From Fibrobacter succinogenes (GTDB lineage: Bacteria; Fibrobacterota; Fibrobacteria; Fibrobacterales; Fibrobacteraceae), in contig CADCGB010000014.1 in NCBI GenBank assembly GCA_902800815.1, forward strand, positions 1 through 59,505: 59,505 nucleotides of DNA, in the 5' to 3' direction. A program made the translations under genes and the position numbers. The notes under the pieces are model-generated. The model ran no database searches. It saw nothing but the letters and a program-made list of their open reading frames with translations, and had not been told where the DNA came from. The first letter of the stretch is position 1, and each line of letters starts with the position of its first letter. This document shows positions 1 through 8,022 of the stretch, piece by piece.

Positions 1-234
1 GTTGACCTGAACGTTACCCTTGTCATCGAGCCAAGGTACGCGGAAAGTGATCACGCGTTCCGGTTCGACGAGGCGGTCGATCACGCCGTTGGTTTCCCAG
101 GACTTGTCCTGTTCGAGGACGGGGTCGAGGGATTCGAGGAATTCACGGACAGCCTGATGGAAGAGGGCCTGGTCCGGGTCACGGGCGACGACCTTGTCAT
201 AGACTTTCTGAAGGTAAGCATTCTTGATTGCCAT
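1..234 (-). CDS. gdhA: NADP-type glutamate dehydrogenase, N-terminal part (runs off the window)
   Basis: Translating the minus strand from the ATG at 234 gives 78 residues open to the window edge. The segment RLVEPERVITFRVPWLDD followed by NVQVN is the conserved N-terminal substrate region of the hexameric NADP-dependent glutamate dehydrogenases (E. coli GdhA has RLVEPERVIQFRVVWVDD and QVN). An ARDPDQ/FHQAVREFLESL segment before it also matches the family. The enzyme makes glutamate from 2-oxoglutarate and ammonia, the main ammonium-assimilation route in many rumen bacteria. The catalytic Lys and the nucleotide-binding domain lie outside the window. The region upstream carries repeated dyads that could control it. 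Confidence 0.93.
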   Translation of the reverse strand, partial: MAIKNAYLQKVYDKVVARDPDQALFHQAVREFLESLDPVLEQDKSWETNGVIDRLVEPERVITFRVPWLDDKGNVQVN

Positions 235-340
235 TTTTATATATCTCCGTTGAGAGTTTTGATTGTTAATGTTTTTAACGGGATTAAAGATAGCAAAGGG
301 GCATGACAAATAGTGAAAAACGGGCAAAAATCTTCAAAAA

Positions 341-464
341 CTTACATTTTTGTAAGTTAGTATTTTGCAAGTTTTGTAAATCGCCTTTTTTCGTTAAATT
401 TTGATAGGCAGAAAAAGCAAAACATACATTTTTGTAAGTTCGCCACTTACTTTGTTATTTGTAA
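341..464. promoter_or_regulatory. Cluster of TTACA/TGTAA dyads upstream of gdhA
   Basis: Three inverted repeats of the same kind lie in 124 bp upstream of the gdhA start: CTTACA-TTTT-TGTAAG at 341-356, TACA-TTTT-TGTA at 425-436, and CTTAC-N10-GTAAG at 445-464, followed by a half site TTTTACAAAT at about 471-480. The repeated half site with different spacings looks like operator sites for a dimeric regulator rather than a terminator, since no T-tract follows. The regulator is unknown. Nitrogen control is an inference from the neighbouring gene only. Confidence 0.45.
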
Positions 465-517
465 GAAAGATTTTACAAATATTGGATAATCTTTGGGGTA
501 AAAATGAAGATCCCCAC

Positions 518-600
518 CGAGGTGGCCATGCGCACTAAGCACTAAAGTGCTAAGTGCTGTCCGCCCGCCTGCGCGGGGATGACACAACCGGGTGGCGGGG
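518..600. repeat. Hairpin and dispersed GGGGATGAC-type repeat
   Basis: A hairpin with 12-nt arms and one mismatch lies at 532-557 (GCACTAAGCACT, AA, AGTGCTAAGTGC). It is followed by a GC-rich palindromic repeat whose 21-nt core (564-584) is identical to 58994-59014 at the other end of the window. A related unit, GGTGGCGGGGATGA, ends the block. The block lies downstream of the patatin gene (minus strand) and upstream of gdhA. It may help end transcription of the lipid operon, but no U-tract follows. Confidence 0.6.
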
Positions 601-606
601 ATGAAA

Positions 607-1452
607 CTAAAGTTCTAAGAATGCCTTGAGGTCGTCTAGGCGGCGCTTCGCCATTTCGACACCATGGTCATAAGATTCGTTCATCTTGTCCATGTCGGTA
701 TCAAACTGGTCGCACAGTTCGATGAGCGGGCGCATCAGGAACAGACGCCCCTCCTTCTCGAGCTTTTCCATCTGCACGAACATCTTGTCGTAGCGCTTGA
801 GGCGCACCATCAGCGCACGGAACAGGTCCGGATACTTGCGCTTGTACATCGGGTTGAGGATTGCGCGGTACTTGCGGAAATCCGTCACGGCCTCACCCGG
901 GTAGTGCGTCGATACGGCCACCACCTTGTCGCAGCCCTTCTCGAAAGCGCGTTCAAACGGCACGGGCACAGTAATGCAGCCGTCCGCATAGTGCTTGCCA
1001 TCGAGCGGAGCCATCGGAAAAATCATCGGCAGGGCGCAACTCGCACTAATGATGTCAAGAAGGCGCTTCTTGTCGTTTTTCTCGGACATGAATTCGGCTC
1101 GGCCCGTCTCACAGCAGGTGAGCCCGAACTCGCACTCGATATTGGAATTCTTGTAGGCTTCGAAATCAAGCGGCATCTTGCCGTCAGCCGCGAGATAGTT
1201 CAACGCGTGGTATTCCTTCTGCACGCCGATAAACTTACTCGCCCATTTTTTTCCTTCCTGTAGGCGGGTCGGGAGCACAATGAACTTGAGCCTTCCCTGC
1301 TGTCGTGTAATGAAGTTCACCGCCGCGTGCGCACCGGCAGAAACACCGGCGACGTAGTTGAAATCAATGCCCTCTTCTAGCCAGGTATCCAGCACTCCAG
1401 CGCTGAACATGGTCTGGCGCGAGCCTCCTTCTAGCACCAACCCCGTCTTCAC
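607..1452 (-). CDS. Patatin-like phospholipase (RssA/YjjU type)
   Basis: A 281-residue predicted serine acyl hydrolase. The N-terminus has the glycine-rich oxyanion-hole motif EGGSRQ (8-13), then the nucleophile elbow GVSAG with Ser38. The catalytic Asp is in ADGC (Asp157), giving the patatin Ser-Asp dyad. There is no signal peptide, so it is probably cytoplasmic or peripheral to the inner membrane and acts on phospholipid or acyl esters. Its ATG overlaps the stop of the acyltransferase gene by 4 bp (ATGA), so translation is probably coupled. It is the last gene of the six-gene lipid operon. The match to the YjjU-like subgroup is from the N-terminal motif and size. Substrate unknown. Confidence 0.88.
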   Translation of the reverse strand: MKTGLVLEGGSRQTMFSAGVLDTWLEEGIDFNYVAGVSAGAHAAVNFITRQQGRLKFIVLPTRLQEGKKWASKFIGVQKEYHALNYLAADGKMPLDFEAYKNSNIECEFGLTCCETGRAEFMSEKNDKKRLLDIISASCALPMIFPMAPLDGKHYADGCITVPVPFERAFEKGCDKVVAVSTHYPGEAVTDFRKYRAILNPMYKRKYPDLFRALMVRLKRYDKMFVQMEKLEKEGRLFLMRPLIELCDQFDTDMDKMNESYDHGVEMAKRRLDDLKAFLEL

Positions 1453-2240
1453 GCGTTCCCCCTATCTTGAGCATTGTCATTCTGGAGGTCCGCAGGACCG
1501 ATAGAATCCATGGACCCTATCGCTGTCGCTCCAGGGTGACATTCAGCCGGAGTTTCTGCCGCCACCGGCAAGGCCGGCGGTTCGGCAACGCCGAGCGCAC
1601 GCTGCTTGAGCGCCCAGACTCTTTGCCTGAAGTACTCACTGCGTTCAGCCAAATGCTTCGAAGAAGGGATTCCCTTCACACGCTCGATCTTCTCGGGTTC
1701 ATCCACGACTACGCGAGTACGGTGCCCCATCTTGTAGACGCCTTCAAGGCCCACGGAAAGCACGGGAGCGCCGGTACTGCGGGCAAGGAATGCAAAGCCC
1801 GTCTTGAACTCGTTCAGCAGGCCATCGTAGCGGCACTTGCCTTCGGGGAAAATAATCACCGAATTGCCCTTTTCCAGTTCCTTCTTCGCAAGGAGCGCCC
1901 ATTCGGTATCCAGGTTAAAGCGGTCGCAGGGAATCACACACTTGACGCGGGTAAGCGCCCAGCTAAAATGCGGGTCCTCTACCTGGTCCTTCGCCACCAC
2001 GATGCTACGGTGGTGGAAAAATATGGCAAGCATCATGAGGGGGTCGAGCATGCTGGTATGGTTCGCGATAATAACCGAAGGCGTCTTCAAGCGCGGGGAC
2101 TTCACCGTCTCCCCCACATACTCAATCTTCGGGCGGTATGCCACCAGCAGGTAAACGCGCACGGTGTATATCACGACCACCATGACGAACTGCATAAAAA
2201 GTTCAAACAAAGGATTCTTTTTCTTACTAATCGCAGGCAT
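1449..2240 (-). CDS. 1-acylglycerol-3-phosphate acyltransferase-like protein (PlsC/LPLAT)
   Basis: A 263-residue membrane-associated acyltransferase. A hydrophobic N-terminal segment (about 11-35) precedes the HX4D catalytic motif NHTSMLD (His61, Asp66). The substrate motif FPEGKCR is at 131-137. The family transfers acyl chains from ACP or CoA to lysophosphatidic acid or other lipids. In this operon it may use the product of the adjacent ACP/KS/KR/DH set. The last 30 or so residues (from about 234) are low-complexity and encoded by a palindromic dispersed repeat (1476-1540) that adds a tail beyond the usual fold. Spacing to fabZ is 11 bp and the stop overlaps the patatin start. True PlsC versus a specialised LPLAT cannot be decided here. 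Confidence 0.87.
   Translation of the reverse strand: MPAISKKKNPLFELFMQFVMVVVIYTVRVYLLVAYRPKIEYVGETVKSPRLKTPSVIIANHTSMLDPLMMLAIFFHHRSIVVAKDQVEDPHFSWALTRVKCVIPCDRFNLDTEWALLAKKELEKGNSVIIFPEGKCRYDGLLNEFKTGFAFLARSTGAPVLSVGLEGVYKMGHRTRVVVDEPEKIERVKGIPSSKHLAERSEYFRQRVWALKQRALGVAEPPALPVAAETPAECHPGATAIGSMDSIGPADLQNDNAQDRGNA
1476..1540. repeat. Palindromic dispersed repeat inside the 3' end of the acyltransferase gene
   Basis: The ends are near-complementary: GTCATTCTGGAG at the left and CTCCAGGGTGAC at the right. Two internal palindromes lie between them (GGTCC-GCA-GGACC and GATAG...CTATC). The same GTCAT.../...GATGAC end signature marks repeats at 564-584, 41154-41178 and 58994-59014. It is translated in frame as the C-terminal tail of the acyltransferase. 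Confidence 0.65.
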
Positions 2241-2251
2241 TACGTTTGAAA

Positions 2252-2698
2252 CTACTTACCCAGACTTTCCTTGGGGATGCTCGTAAAAGTCAGGGCGCCC
2301 TTCGCGTGCACGTTGCCGTTCACCTTCACGATGCAGTCAAAACCGACTAGAACGCCACCGCCCTTCGTCTTGTTGACGGTGATTTCGAGCTGGTCACCGG
2401 GAATTACCGGCTTCACGAACTTGAATCCGTCAATCTTCAGGAGCACGTAGAGGTTCTTCTCGAGGTCTTCTGCAGGCTTCTCGATAACGAGGGAGCAGAG
2501 CTGCGCACAGCTTTCCACGATAAGCACGCCCGGCATGATGGGCGTCTGCGGGAAATGCCCCATAAAGTAGGGTTCGTTCACGCTCACGTTCTTGATACCC
2601 GTTGCCGATTCATTCGGCACAAGTTCCGTGACCTTCTCGATCATCTGGAACGGGGGGCGCTGCGCAATCTTTTCGCTGATTTCAAAAATGTTCATCAT
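2252..2698 (-). CDS. fabZ: 3-hydroxyacyl-ACP dehydratase (FabZ-like)
   Basis: A 148-residue single hot-dog-fold dehydratase. The helix motif GHFPQTPIMPGVLIVES carries the catalytic His48 and Glu62, as in FabZ (GHFPxxPIMPGVL). It removes water from 3-hydroxyacyl-ACP to give trans-2-enoyl-ACP. Its start overlaps the stop of the reductase gene (2695-2698, ATGA), and it sits between FabG and the acyltransferase. The first codons are ATG ATG, so the start may be 3 bp further in. As part of a set with its own ACP and ketosynthase it may serve a dedicated lipid or polyene pathway rather than bulk fatty-acid synthesis. Confidence 0.92.
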   Translation of the reverse strand: MMNIFEISEKIAQRPPFQMIEKVTELVPNESATGIKNVSVNEPYFMGHFPQTPIMPGVLIVESCAQLCSLVIEKPAEDLEKNLYVLLKIDGFKFVKPVIPGDQLEITVNKTKGGGVLVGFDCIVKVNGNVHAKGALTFTSIPKESLGK

Positions 2699-3426
2699 AG
2701 GGAGAGGCCTCCATCGAGCACGAACACCTGGCCCGTCACGTAGGCGAACTGGTCAGAAGCAAGCGCAGAAACAATGTTCGCCACCTCGTCGGCAGTACCA
2801 AAGCGCTTGAGAGGAATCTTTTCCACATAGCCCTTGCGGGTCTCCTCGGGGATAGCCTCGATCATCTCAGTCGCGATAAATCCCGGAGCCACCGCATTCA
2901 CGCGGATACCGAAACCGCCGAGTTCCTTGGCGAGCGTCTGCGTAAGGGAGTTCACTGCACCCTTCGTAGCGCTGTAGACCGCCTGGCCCGCAAGCGCGAA
3001 CTTAGAACTGACGGAACTCATGTTGATGATTACGCCAGACTTCTGCTTGTACATCTTCACGGCAACCTGTTGGGCGCAGTAGAAATAGCCCTTCACGTTC
3101 AGGTCAAAACACTTGTCAAGCGTTTCCGGGTTCATCATCATCAGGTACTCGTCACGAACGATGCCCGCATTGTTCACGAGCACATCGATGCGGCCGTAGG
3201 CCTTGAACACCTCGCGGACCATGACCTTCACCTGGGAAAGGTCGGCCACGTTCGCCTTGTAAATCATGCCATCGCCACCCTCGGCCTTGATCTGGTCAAG
3301 CGTCTGCTGGGCAGCCTCGTCGGAACTGGAGTAGTTCACCACGACAGTATAGCCATCGCGGGCCAAACGCAGGGCACAAGCCTTGCCAATACCCTTAGAA
3401 GCACCTGTTACCAAAGCAACTTTCAT
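2695..3426 (-). CDS. fabG: 3-oxoacyl-ACP reductase (FabG-like SDR)
   Basis: A 243-residue classical short-chain dehydrogenase. The Rossmann motif TGASKGIG (7-14) binds NADP(H), NNAG is at 85-88, and the catalytic residues are Ser137/138, Tyr151 and Lys155 (YSATK). Length and motifs match FabG, which reduces 3-oxoacyl-ACP to the 3-hydroxy form. It follows the ketosynthase gene by 14 bp and overlaps fabZ by 4 bp, giving the order of chemistry condensation, reduction, dehydration on one transcript. Whether this is the housekeeping FabG or one dedicated to this operon needs the rest of the genome. Confidence 0.93.
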   Translation of the reverse strand: MKVALVTGASKGIGKACALRLARDGYTVVVNYSSSDEAAQQTLDQIKAEGGDGMIYKANVADLSQVKVMVREVFKAYGRIDVLVNNAGIVRDEYLMMMNPETLDKCFDLNVKGYFYCAQQVAVKMYKQKSGVIINMSSVSSKFALAGQAVYSATKGAVNSLTQTLAKELGGFGIRVNAVAPGFIATEMIEAIPEETRKGYVEKIPLKRFGTADEVANIVSALASDQFAYVTGQVFVLDGGLSL

Positions 3427-3440
3427 TTATGACCTCCCTT

Positions 3441-5843
3441 TTAAGCATTTTTTCCGAGCACGACGGCGCTGTAGGAGCCGCCCGCCGCAAACGAGATGAC
3501 GAGAATATTCTTGAGGTTTGCAGAATCGGCCTGCTTGCTGGCCACAGAACCGTCCGCGGCCACAAAGTAGGCGTTGTCGCTTGCAAGTTCGCCATTCAGG
3601 AGCAAGGCAGCCTCGGCGGCAGCGAGAGCGGCAGACCCCGCACGGCCTTCGCCGACACGTTCCTTGACCTCGAAAAGCGGCATCGTGGCAAGCTTTTCGC
3701 CAAACACACGCTTGAGGGCACCCTTCTCGATGTCATCGATACGCTTGCAGCCGTTCGCGAAACCGCAGACCGCATCGATATCGGAAGCGGAGATACCCGC
3801 ATCGGCGAGGGCGTCGTTGATTGCCATGTCCAAGGCCTCGTCGGAGCCTGCAAGTTTGCCGAACTTCACGTTCTTGCGGCCGTGACCAAAGCCGAGCGCA
3901 TAGCAGTAGACCTTCGCGCCGCGTGCCTTGGCATATTCCTCTTCTTCGAGCATGATGGACACGCTACCGTCACCCACCACGCAGCCTTCGTTTTCGGCAA
4001 AGGGAGCGACCACATCGCTTGCGGCCACCCCGAGCTTCTGGGCAAATTCGGTAATAATCGGCAGGTTCTCGTCGGTACCGGTGGCCATCATTGCCTTTTC
4101 CTGACCATCGTGAATGACGTTCATGGAATAGCCGATGCTGTCGAGACCGGAGAGCGGGCCTGTGGTAATCGTGACGCCGTAACCCTTGATGCCAGAGCAA
4201 ATCGAAAGGTAGCCGCCGGCAGCGTTGTAAACCGTGTGCGGGAACTTGAACGCGGAACCGCCCGCATTGCCCGCCTCGGCAATGAGTTCTTCAAAATCGT
4301 ACGTGGCACCGAGACCGCCCTCGCTGGTACCGACGATAATGCCGATATCCTTCGCGTTATCGTCGGTCACCTGGAATGCGGAATCCTGCAGGGCGCGCAT
4401 GCCCGAGACCGTCTGTAGCTGGCCCAGGTTGTCGAGTTTGCGGTAGAAAGCCATCTTGATGCCGAGTTCCTTGTAGTCCTCGAGTGCGATGGTCGAATGC
4501 ACAGAAGCGCTTTCGGGCTTCTTGCCCGCCTTCACGGCCTCAATGTAGGCAGCCTTGCTGTTACCGAGCGGGGAAACAATTCCAAGACCGGTCACAGCAA
4601 TCTTCTTGCCCTTTTCGGACTGTGCGGAAACTTCGCCAGGCACCTTCGAGAACACGATAGCCGCGTTCGTACCGCCGAAAGCCACGTTGTTGGAAAGGAC
4701 GCACTTGAGTTCCTTGTGGCGTGCCTTGTTCTGCACAAAGTCGAGCGCACCCACCTTCTCCTTGAGAGCGGCAGACTGTTCCTCGGTGTACGGGAAAGTC
4801 GGGAGAACAGTATCCGTGGTGAGGGCCTTGATGCTGAAAACCGCCTCGATGGCACCTGCGGCGCCCAGGCAGTGGCCCGTCATCACCTTCGTGGAACTCA
4901 CGCTAACGTTGGCGTTGTCTTCGCCAAAGAAATTCTTAAACGCCGTAATTTCGGCATTGTCGTTCTTGCCCGTGCCGGTACCGTGGGCATTCACGTAACC
5001 GATATCGGACTTATCGATGCCGGAGTTCTTGACGGCGCGGTTGATGGCCTCCATGAGGCAAACGCCGTCTTCGCGCGGGGCAGTAATGTGATTCGCGTCG
5101 CTCGTGACGCCGGAACCGAGCACCTCGCAATACTGCTTTGCGGAGCGCTTCTGGGCATGTTCGTAGGATTCCACGATGACAATGCCCGCACCTTCGCCAA
5201 GCGTAATGCCGTTGCAGCGGTTAAACGGAGAGCAGCCGTTCTCGTCGAGTGCGTGGAGCGAAAGGAATCCGGAATACGGCACGGAAGCAAAGGAATCCGC
5301 ACCGCCCGCAATCACCACGTCGGCCTTGCCCGCACGGATGAGGTCGCAGGCGACCGCGATGGAGATCGTACCCGCGGCACACGCATTCGCCACATTCGTC
5401 ACGATACCGCCAGCGCCACAGGTTTCTGCCACCTGGCTCGCAATGGATGCAATCGGCATTTTCGCGATTTCTGCGGCATCGCGGCCATGCTGGTGATACT
5501 GTTCAATGGAAAGCACGCCACCGACACAGCTACCGATAACCACGCTCACGCGCTGGTCGTCGCCAAAACTAGAAAGCCCCGCATCGGCGAGGGCCTCGTT
5601 CGCGGCCTTGATGCAGAGCTTGGAGACGCGGTCCTTCTCTTCGGGGGCGTCAATCTGGTCCAGCGTATCGCACTTGACTTCGGCAGCCAAGTCCGCATAG
5701 CAGTTCTTTGTATCCAGGGAAGTCGTCTTGTGGATGCCCGAAACGGATTCCAGGGCACTCTTCCAGGTTTCTTCAACATTGTTACCGACGGCGCAAATCA
5801 CGCCCAGTCCAGTAACTACACAGCGGCGTTCGTCAGGTGTCAT
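3441..5843 (-). CDS. Fused ketosynthase and chain-length-factor-like protein (KS-CLF)
   Basis: An 800-residue protein made of two FabF-type domains. Domain 1 (about 8-400) is a full ketosynthase, with Cys155 in NACAAG, His287 in NAHGTGT and His324 in TGHCLGAAG. Domain 2 (about 412-800) has the same fold signature (AVTGLGIVSPLGN), but all three catalytic positions are changed: Pro563 in TTGPLSG for Cys, Asn697 in FANGC for His, Glu732 in VGEGRAG for His. This is the pattern of a chain-length factor, here joined to its ketosynthase. KS-CLF pairs build polyketide or aryl-polyene chains on ACP and are normally separate proteins. I chose ATG 5843 (GGAAT 8 nt upstream, FabF-like N-terminus). A GTG at 5876 would add 11 residues. 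Confidence 0.88.
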   Translation of the reverse strand: MTPDERRCVVTGLGVICAVGNNVEETWKSALESVSGIHKTTSLDTKNCYADLAAEVKCDTLDQIDAPEEKDRVSKLCIKAANEALADAGLSSFGDDQRVSVVIGSCVGGVLSIEQYHQHGRDAAEIAKMPIASIASQVAETCGAGGIVTNVANACAAGTISIAVACDLIRAGKADVVIAGGADSFASVPYSGFLSLHALDENGCSPFNRCNGITLGEGAGIVIVESYEHAQKRSAKQYCEVLGSGVTSDANHITAPREDGVCLMEAINRAVKNSGIDKSDIGYVNAHGTGTGKNDNAEITAFKNFFGEDNANVSVSSTKVMTGHCLGAAGAIEAVFSIKALTTDTVLPTFPYTEEQSAALKEKVGALDFVQNKARHKELKCVLSNNVAFGGTNAAIVFSKVPGEVSAQSEKGKKIAVTGLGIVSPLGNSKAAYIEAVKAGKKPESASVHSTIALEDYKELGIKMAFYRKLDNLGQLQTVSGMRALQDSAFQVTDDNAKDIGIIVGTSEGGLGATYDFEELIAEAGNAGGSAFKFPHTVYNAAGGYLSICSGIKGYGVTITTGPLSGLDSIGYSMNVIHDGQEKAMMATGTDENLPIITEFAQKLGVAASDVVAPFAENEGCVVGDGSVSIMLEEEEYAKARGAKVYCYALGFGHGRKNVKFGKLAGSDEALDMAINDALADAGISASDIDAVCGFANGCKRIDDIEKGALKRVFGEKLATMPLFEVKERVGEGRAGSAALAAAEAALLLNGELASDNAYFVAADGSVASKQADSANLKNILVISFAAGGSYSAVVLGKNA

Positions 5844-5918
5844 ATCTATTCCAAAAAACAGGTTAGTGATTGCCACGTCACCCTTATATATATAGCACCT
5901 AGGATGACGTTGCTAAAA

Positions 5919-6164
5919 TTAAGCCTTGTGGCTTTCGATGTAGGCAGCGATGGTATCGATGCTTTCGAAGTTTTCCTTCGCGACACCAGTCATGGACACA
6001 CCGAAGTTAGAATCCACGAAAGAGATGATTTCGAGGGAATCGACGGAATCAAGGCCGATTTCTTCGCCAAAGAGCGGGGTGTCGAACTGGAGAACATCGC
6101 CATCTACGCCGAGATCGGACATAAAGAAGGCCTTAAGTTTGCTTTTCATTTCTTCGTTTGCCAT
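5919..6164 (-). CDS. Acyl carrier protein
   Basis: An 81-residue acidic four-helix carrier. The GLDSVDSLE motif carries the phosphopantetheine Ser40. GAGAGGA lies 6-7 nt before the ATG. It is the first gene of the minus-strand operon, 75 bp upstream of the KS-CLF gene, so it is probably the dedicated carrier for that pathway. Its sequence around the serine (DSVD rather than the DSLD usual for AcpP) and the phenylalanine-rich helix I suggest a specialised ACP. The distinction from the housekeeping AcpP is inferred. Confidence 0.93.
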   Translation of the reverse strand: MANEEMKSKLKAFFMSDLGVDGDVLQFDTPLFGEEIGLDSVDSLEIISFVDSNFGVSMTGVAKENFESIDTIAAYIESHKA

Positions 6165-6327
6165 TTGTTTCCTCTCTTGTTTACATTTTTCTGCCCAAAG
6201 ATAGAAAAAAATCCTCTTTACCGCACGAAAACAAGAAAAAATCGGATAAAATGCATATAACGTAGATTAATGGTAAGCAGAAAAACGGATTATTCAAGAC
6301 TTATTTTTATGAAACATTGATGTAAGT

Positions 6328-6355
6328 TTGAACAATGCAAAATTTTTTCTACATT
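6328..6355 (+). promoter_or_regulatory. Candidate sigma-70 promoter for the carboxyltransferase gene
   Basis: TTGAAC (6328-6333), 16-bp spacer, TACATT (6350-6355), in the AT-rich divergent region 6165-6389. AAAAAAGGA lies just before the ATG at 6390. Pattern match by eye only. Confidence 0.35.
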
Positions 6356-6389
6356 TTCGCCCGTAATAATCAAAAAAGGACAAAAAACC

Positions 6390-7934
6390 ATGTGGGATAA
6401 GTCTTATCTCGAAAAACTGAACGAATACAAGGAAAAATCCATTGCTGGTGGTGGTGCCGCACGTGTAGAAAAGCAGCACTCGCAAGGCAAGCTTACCGCC
6501 CGCGAACGCCTCGAAATCCTTTTTGACAAGGGCACATTCCGTGAAATCGGCGCACTACGCGTTTCCACGAGCCTCGACCTGCCCGAATCCAAGCGCATTT
6601 TTGGCGACGGCGTCGTGACCGGCTACGGCAAGGTCAACGGCAAGACCGTCTACGTGGCCTCCCAGGACTTTACCGTTAGCGGCGGCTCCCTCGGTTCCGC
6701 ACATGCGAAGAAGATTTGCCAGGCGATGGACCTCGCTCTTGAATCCATGGCACCGTTCGTATGCATCAACGACGGCGGTGGCGCCCGCATCGAAGAAGGC
6801 GTGTGCTCCCTCGACGGCTACAGCGGCATCTTTACCCGCAACACGCTCGCATCGGGCATCATCCCGCAAATTTCCGTGATTTTGGGCCCCTGTGCCGGTG
6901 GCGCCTGCTACTCCCCCGCCATTACCGACTTCATCTTCATGACGGAAAAGACGAGCCAGATGTTTATCACGGGCCCGGGCGTCGTGAAGGCCGTGACCGC
7001 AGAGACGGTCTCCCCCGAAGGTCTCGGCGGTGCAGGCGTACATTCTACCAAATCCGGCGTTTCGCACTTCGTGTGCAAGGACGACAGGGAAACCCTCGAA
7101 GCGGTGCGCAACCTGCTCAGCTACCTGCCGCAATCCAACCTCGAAAAGCCGCCTGTTGCCGAAAAGTTCAAGGCTGTAGACAAGTCGAAGGAAATCGAGG
7201 AAATCGTCCCGGACAACTTCAAGAAGGGCTACGACGTGCGTAACGTTATCGAGACGTTCGCCGACAAGGACAGTTTCCTTGAAATCCAGAAGGACTTCGC
7301 CCGCAACGTGGTCATCGGCTTTGCCCGCATGGACGGAAACGTCGTGGGCATCGTCGCAAACCAGCCGAACTTCATCGCAGGCTCCCTCGACGTGGACGCC
7401 AGCGACAAGGCTAGCCGTTTCGTGCGCTTCTGCGACTGCTTCAACATTCCTATCCTCACGCTGGAAGACGTTCCGGGCTACATGCCGGGTACCAAGCAGG
7501 AACACAACGGCATTATCCGTCATGGTGCAAAGCTCCTGTACGCTTACGCCGAAGCGACCGTGCCGAAGGTAACGCTCATCCTCCGCAAGGCCTACGGTGG
7601 CGCCTACATCGCCATGAACAGCAAGAACCTGGGCGCCGACTACGTGTTCGCACTCCCGATTGCACAGCTCGCCGTGATGGGTGCAGAAGGTGCCGTCGAT
7701 ATCCTTAACCGCAAGGAAATTGCCGCCTCTGCCAACCCGCAGGAAACCCGCCAGAAGCTCATCGCTGATTACGAGAACAAGTACCTGAACCCCTACATTG
7801 CAGCAAAGAACGGGTTCATCGACGAAGTGATTTCGCCGGCGAACGTGCGTGACCGCCTCGCCGTGGCCTTCGACTACCTCAAGAACAAGAAGAAAGCTAG
7901 GCTCTGGAGGAAGCACGGGAATATCCCGCTGTAA
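6390..7934 (+). CDS. Acyl-CoA carboxylase carboxyltransferase subunit (PccB/MmdA family)
   Basis: A 514-residue two-domain crotonase-fold carboxyltransferase. Matching family motifs include GKLTARERLEILFDKGTF (N-terminal), CINDGGGARIEEG, GPCAGGACYSPA, DVPGYMPGTKQE, GIIRHGAKLLYAYAEATVPK and RKAYGGAYIAM, then AVMGAEGAV. The family moves CO2 between carboxybiotin and acyl-CoA: propionyl-CoA carboxylase beta, methylmalonyl-CoA decarboxylase alpha, or a combined acetyl-CoA carboxylase. No biotin carrier or biotin carboxylase is next to it. Divergence from the ACP/KS operon suggests it could supply malonyl- or methylmalonyl-CoA, but a role in the propionate/succinate route is equally possible. AAGGA precedes the ATG, and a strong terminator follows. 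Confidence 0.9.
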   Translation: MWDKSYLEKLNEYKEKSIAGGGAARVEKQHSQGKLTARERLEILFDKGTFREIGALRVSTSLDLPESKRIFGDGVVTGYGKVNGKTVYVASQDFTVSGGSLGSAHAKKICQAMDLALESMAPFVCINDGGGARIEEGVCSLDGYSGIFTRNTLASGIIPQISVILGPCAGGACYSPAITDFIFMTEKTSQMFITGPGVVKAVTAETVSPEGLGGAGVHSTKSGVSHFVCKDDRETLEAVRNLLSYLPQSNLEKPPVAEKFKAVDKSKEIEEIVPDNFKKGYDVRNVIETFADKDSFLEIQKDFARNVVIGFARMDGNVVGIVANQPNFIAGSLDVDASDKASRFVRFCDCFNIPILTLEDVPGYMPGTKQEHNGIIRHGAKLLYAYAEATVPKVTLILRKAYGGAYIAMNSKNLGADYVFALPIAQLAVMGAEGAVDILNRKEIAASANPQETRQKLIADYENKYLNPYIAAKNGFIDEVISPANVRDRLAVAFDYLKNKKKARLWRKHGNIPL

Positions 7935-7952
7935 TCGATTCTATTGAAAAAA

Positions 7953-7977
7953 GCCCCGCAATCGCGGGGCATTTTTT
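7953..7977. terminator. Bidirectional rho-independent terminator
   Basis: Stem GCCCCGC (7953-7959), loop AATC, GCGGGGC (7964-7970), then ATTTTTT on the plus strand. GAAAAAA before the stem gives a T-tract on the minus strand. It lies between the convergent carboxyltransferase and prfC genes and can serve both. Confidence 0.9.
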
Positions 7978-8022
7978 ATACTTCAAGGGCGCTATGCGCC
8001 AACTTTATTCTTGGACTCTTGC

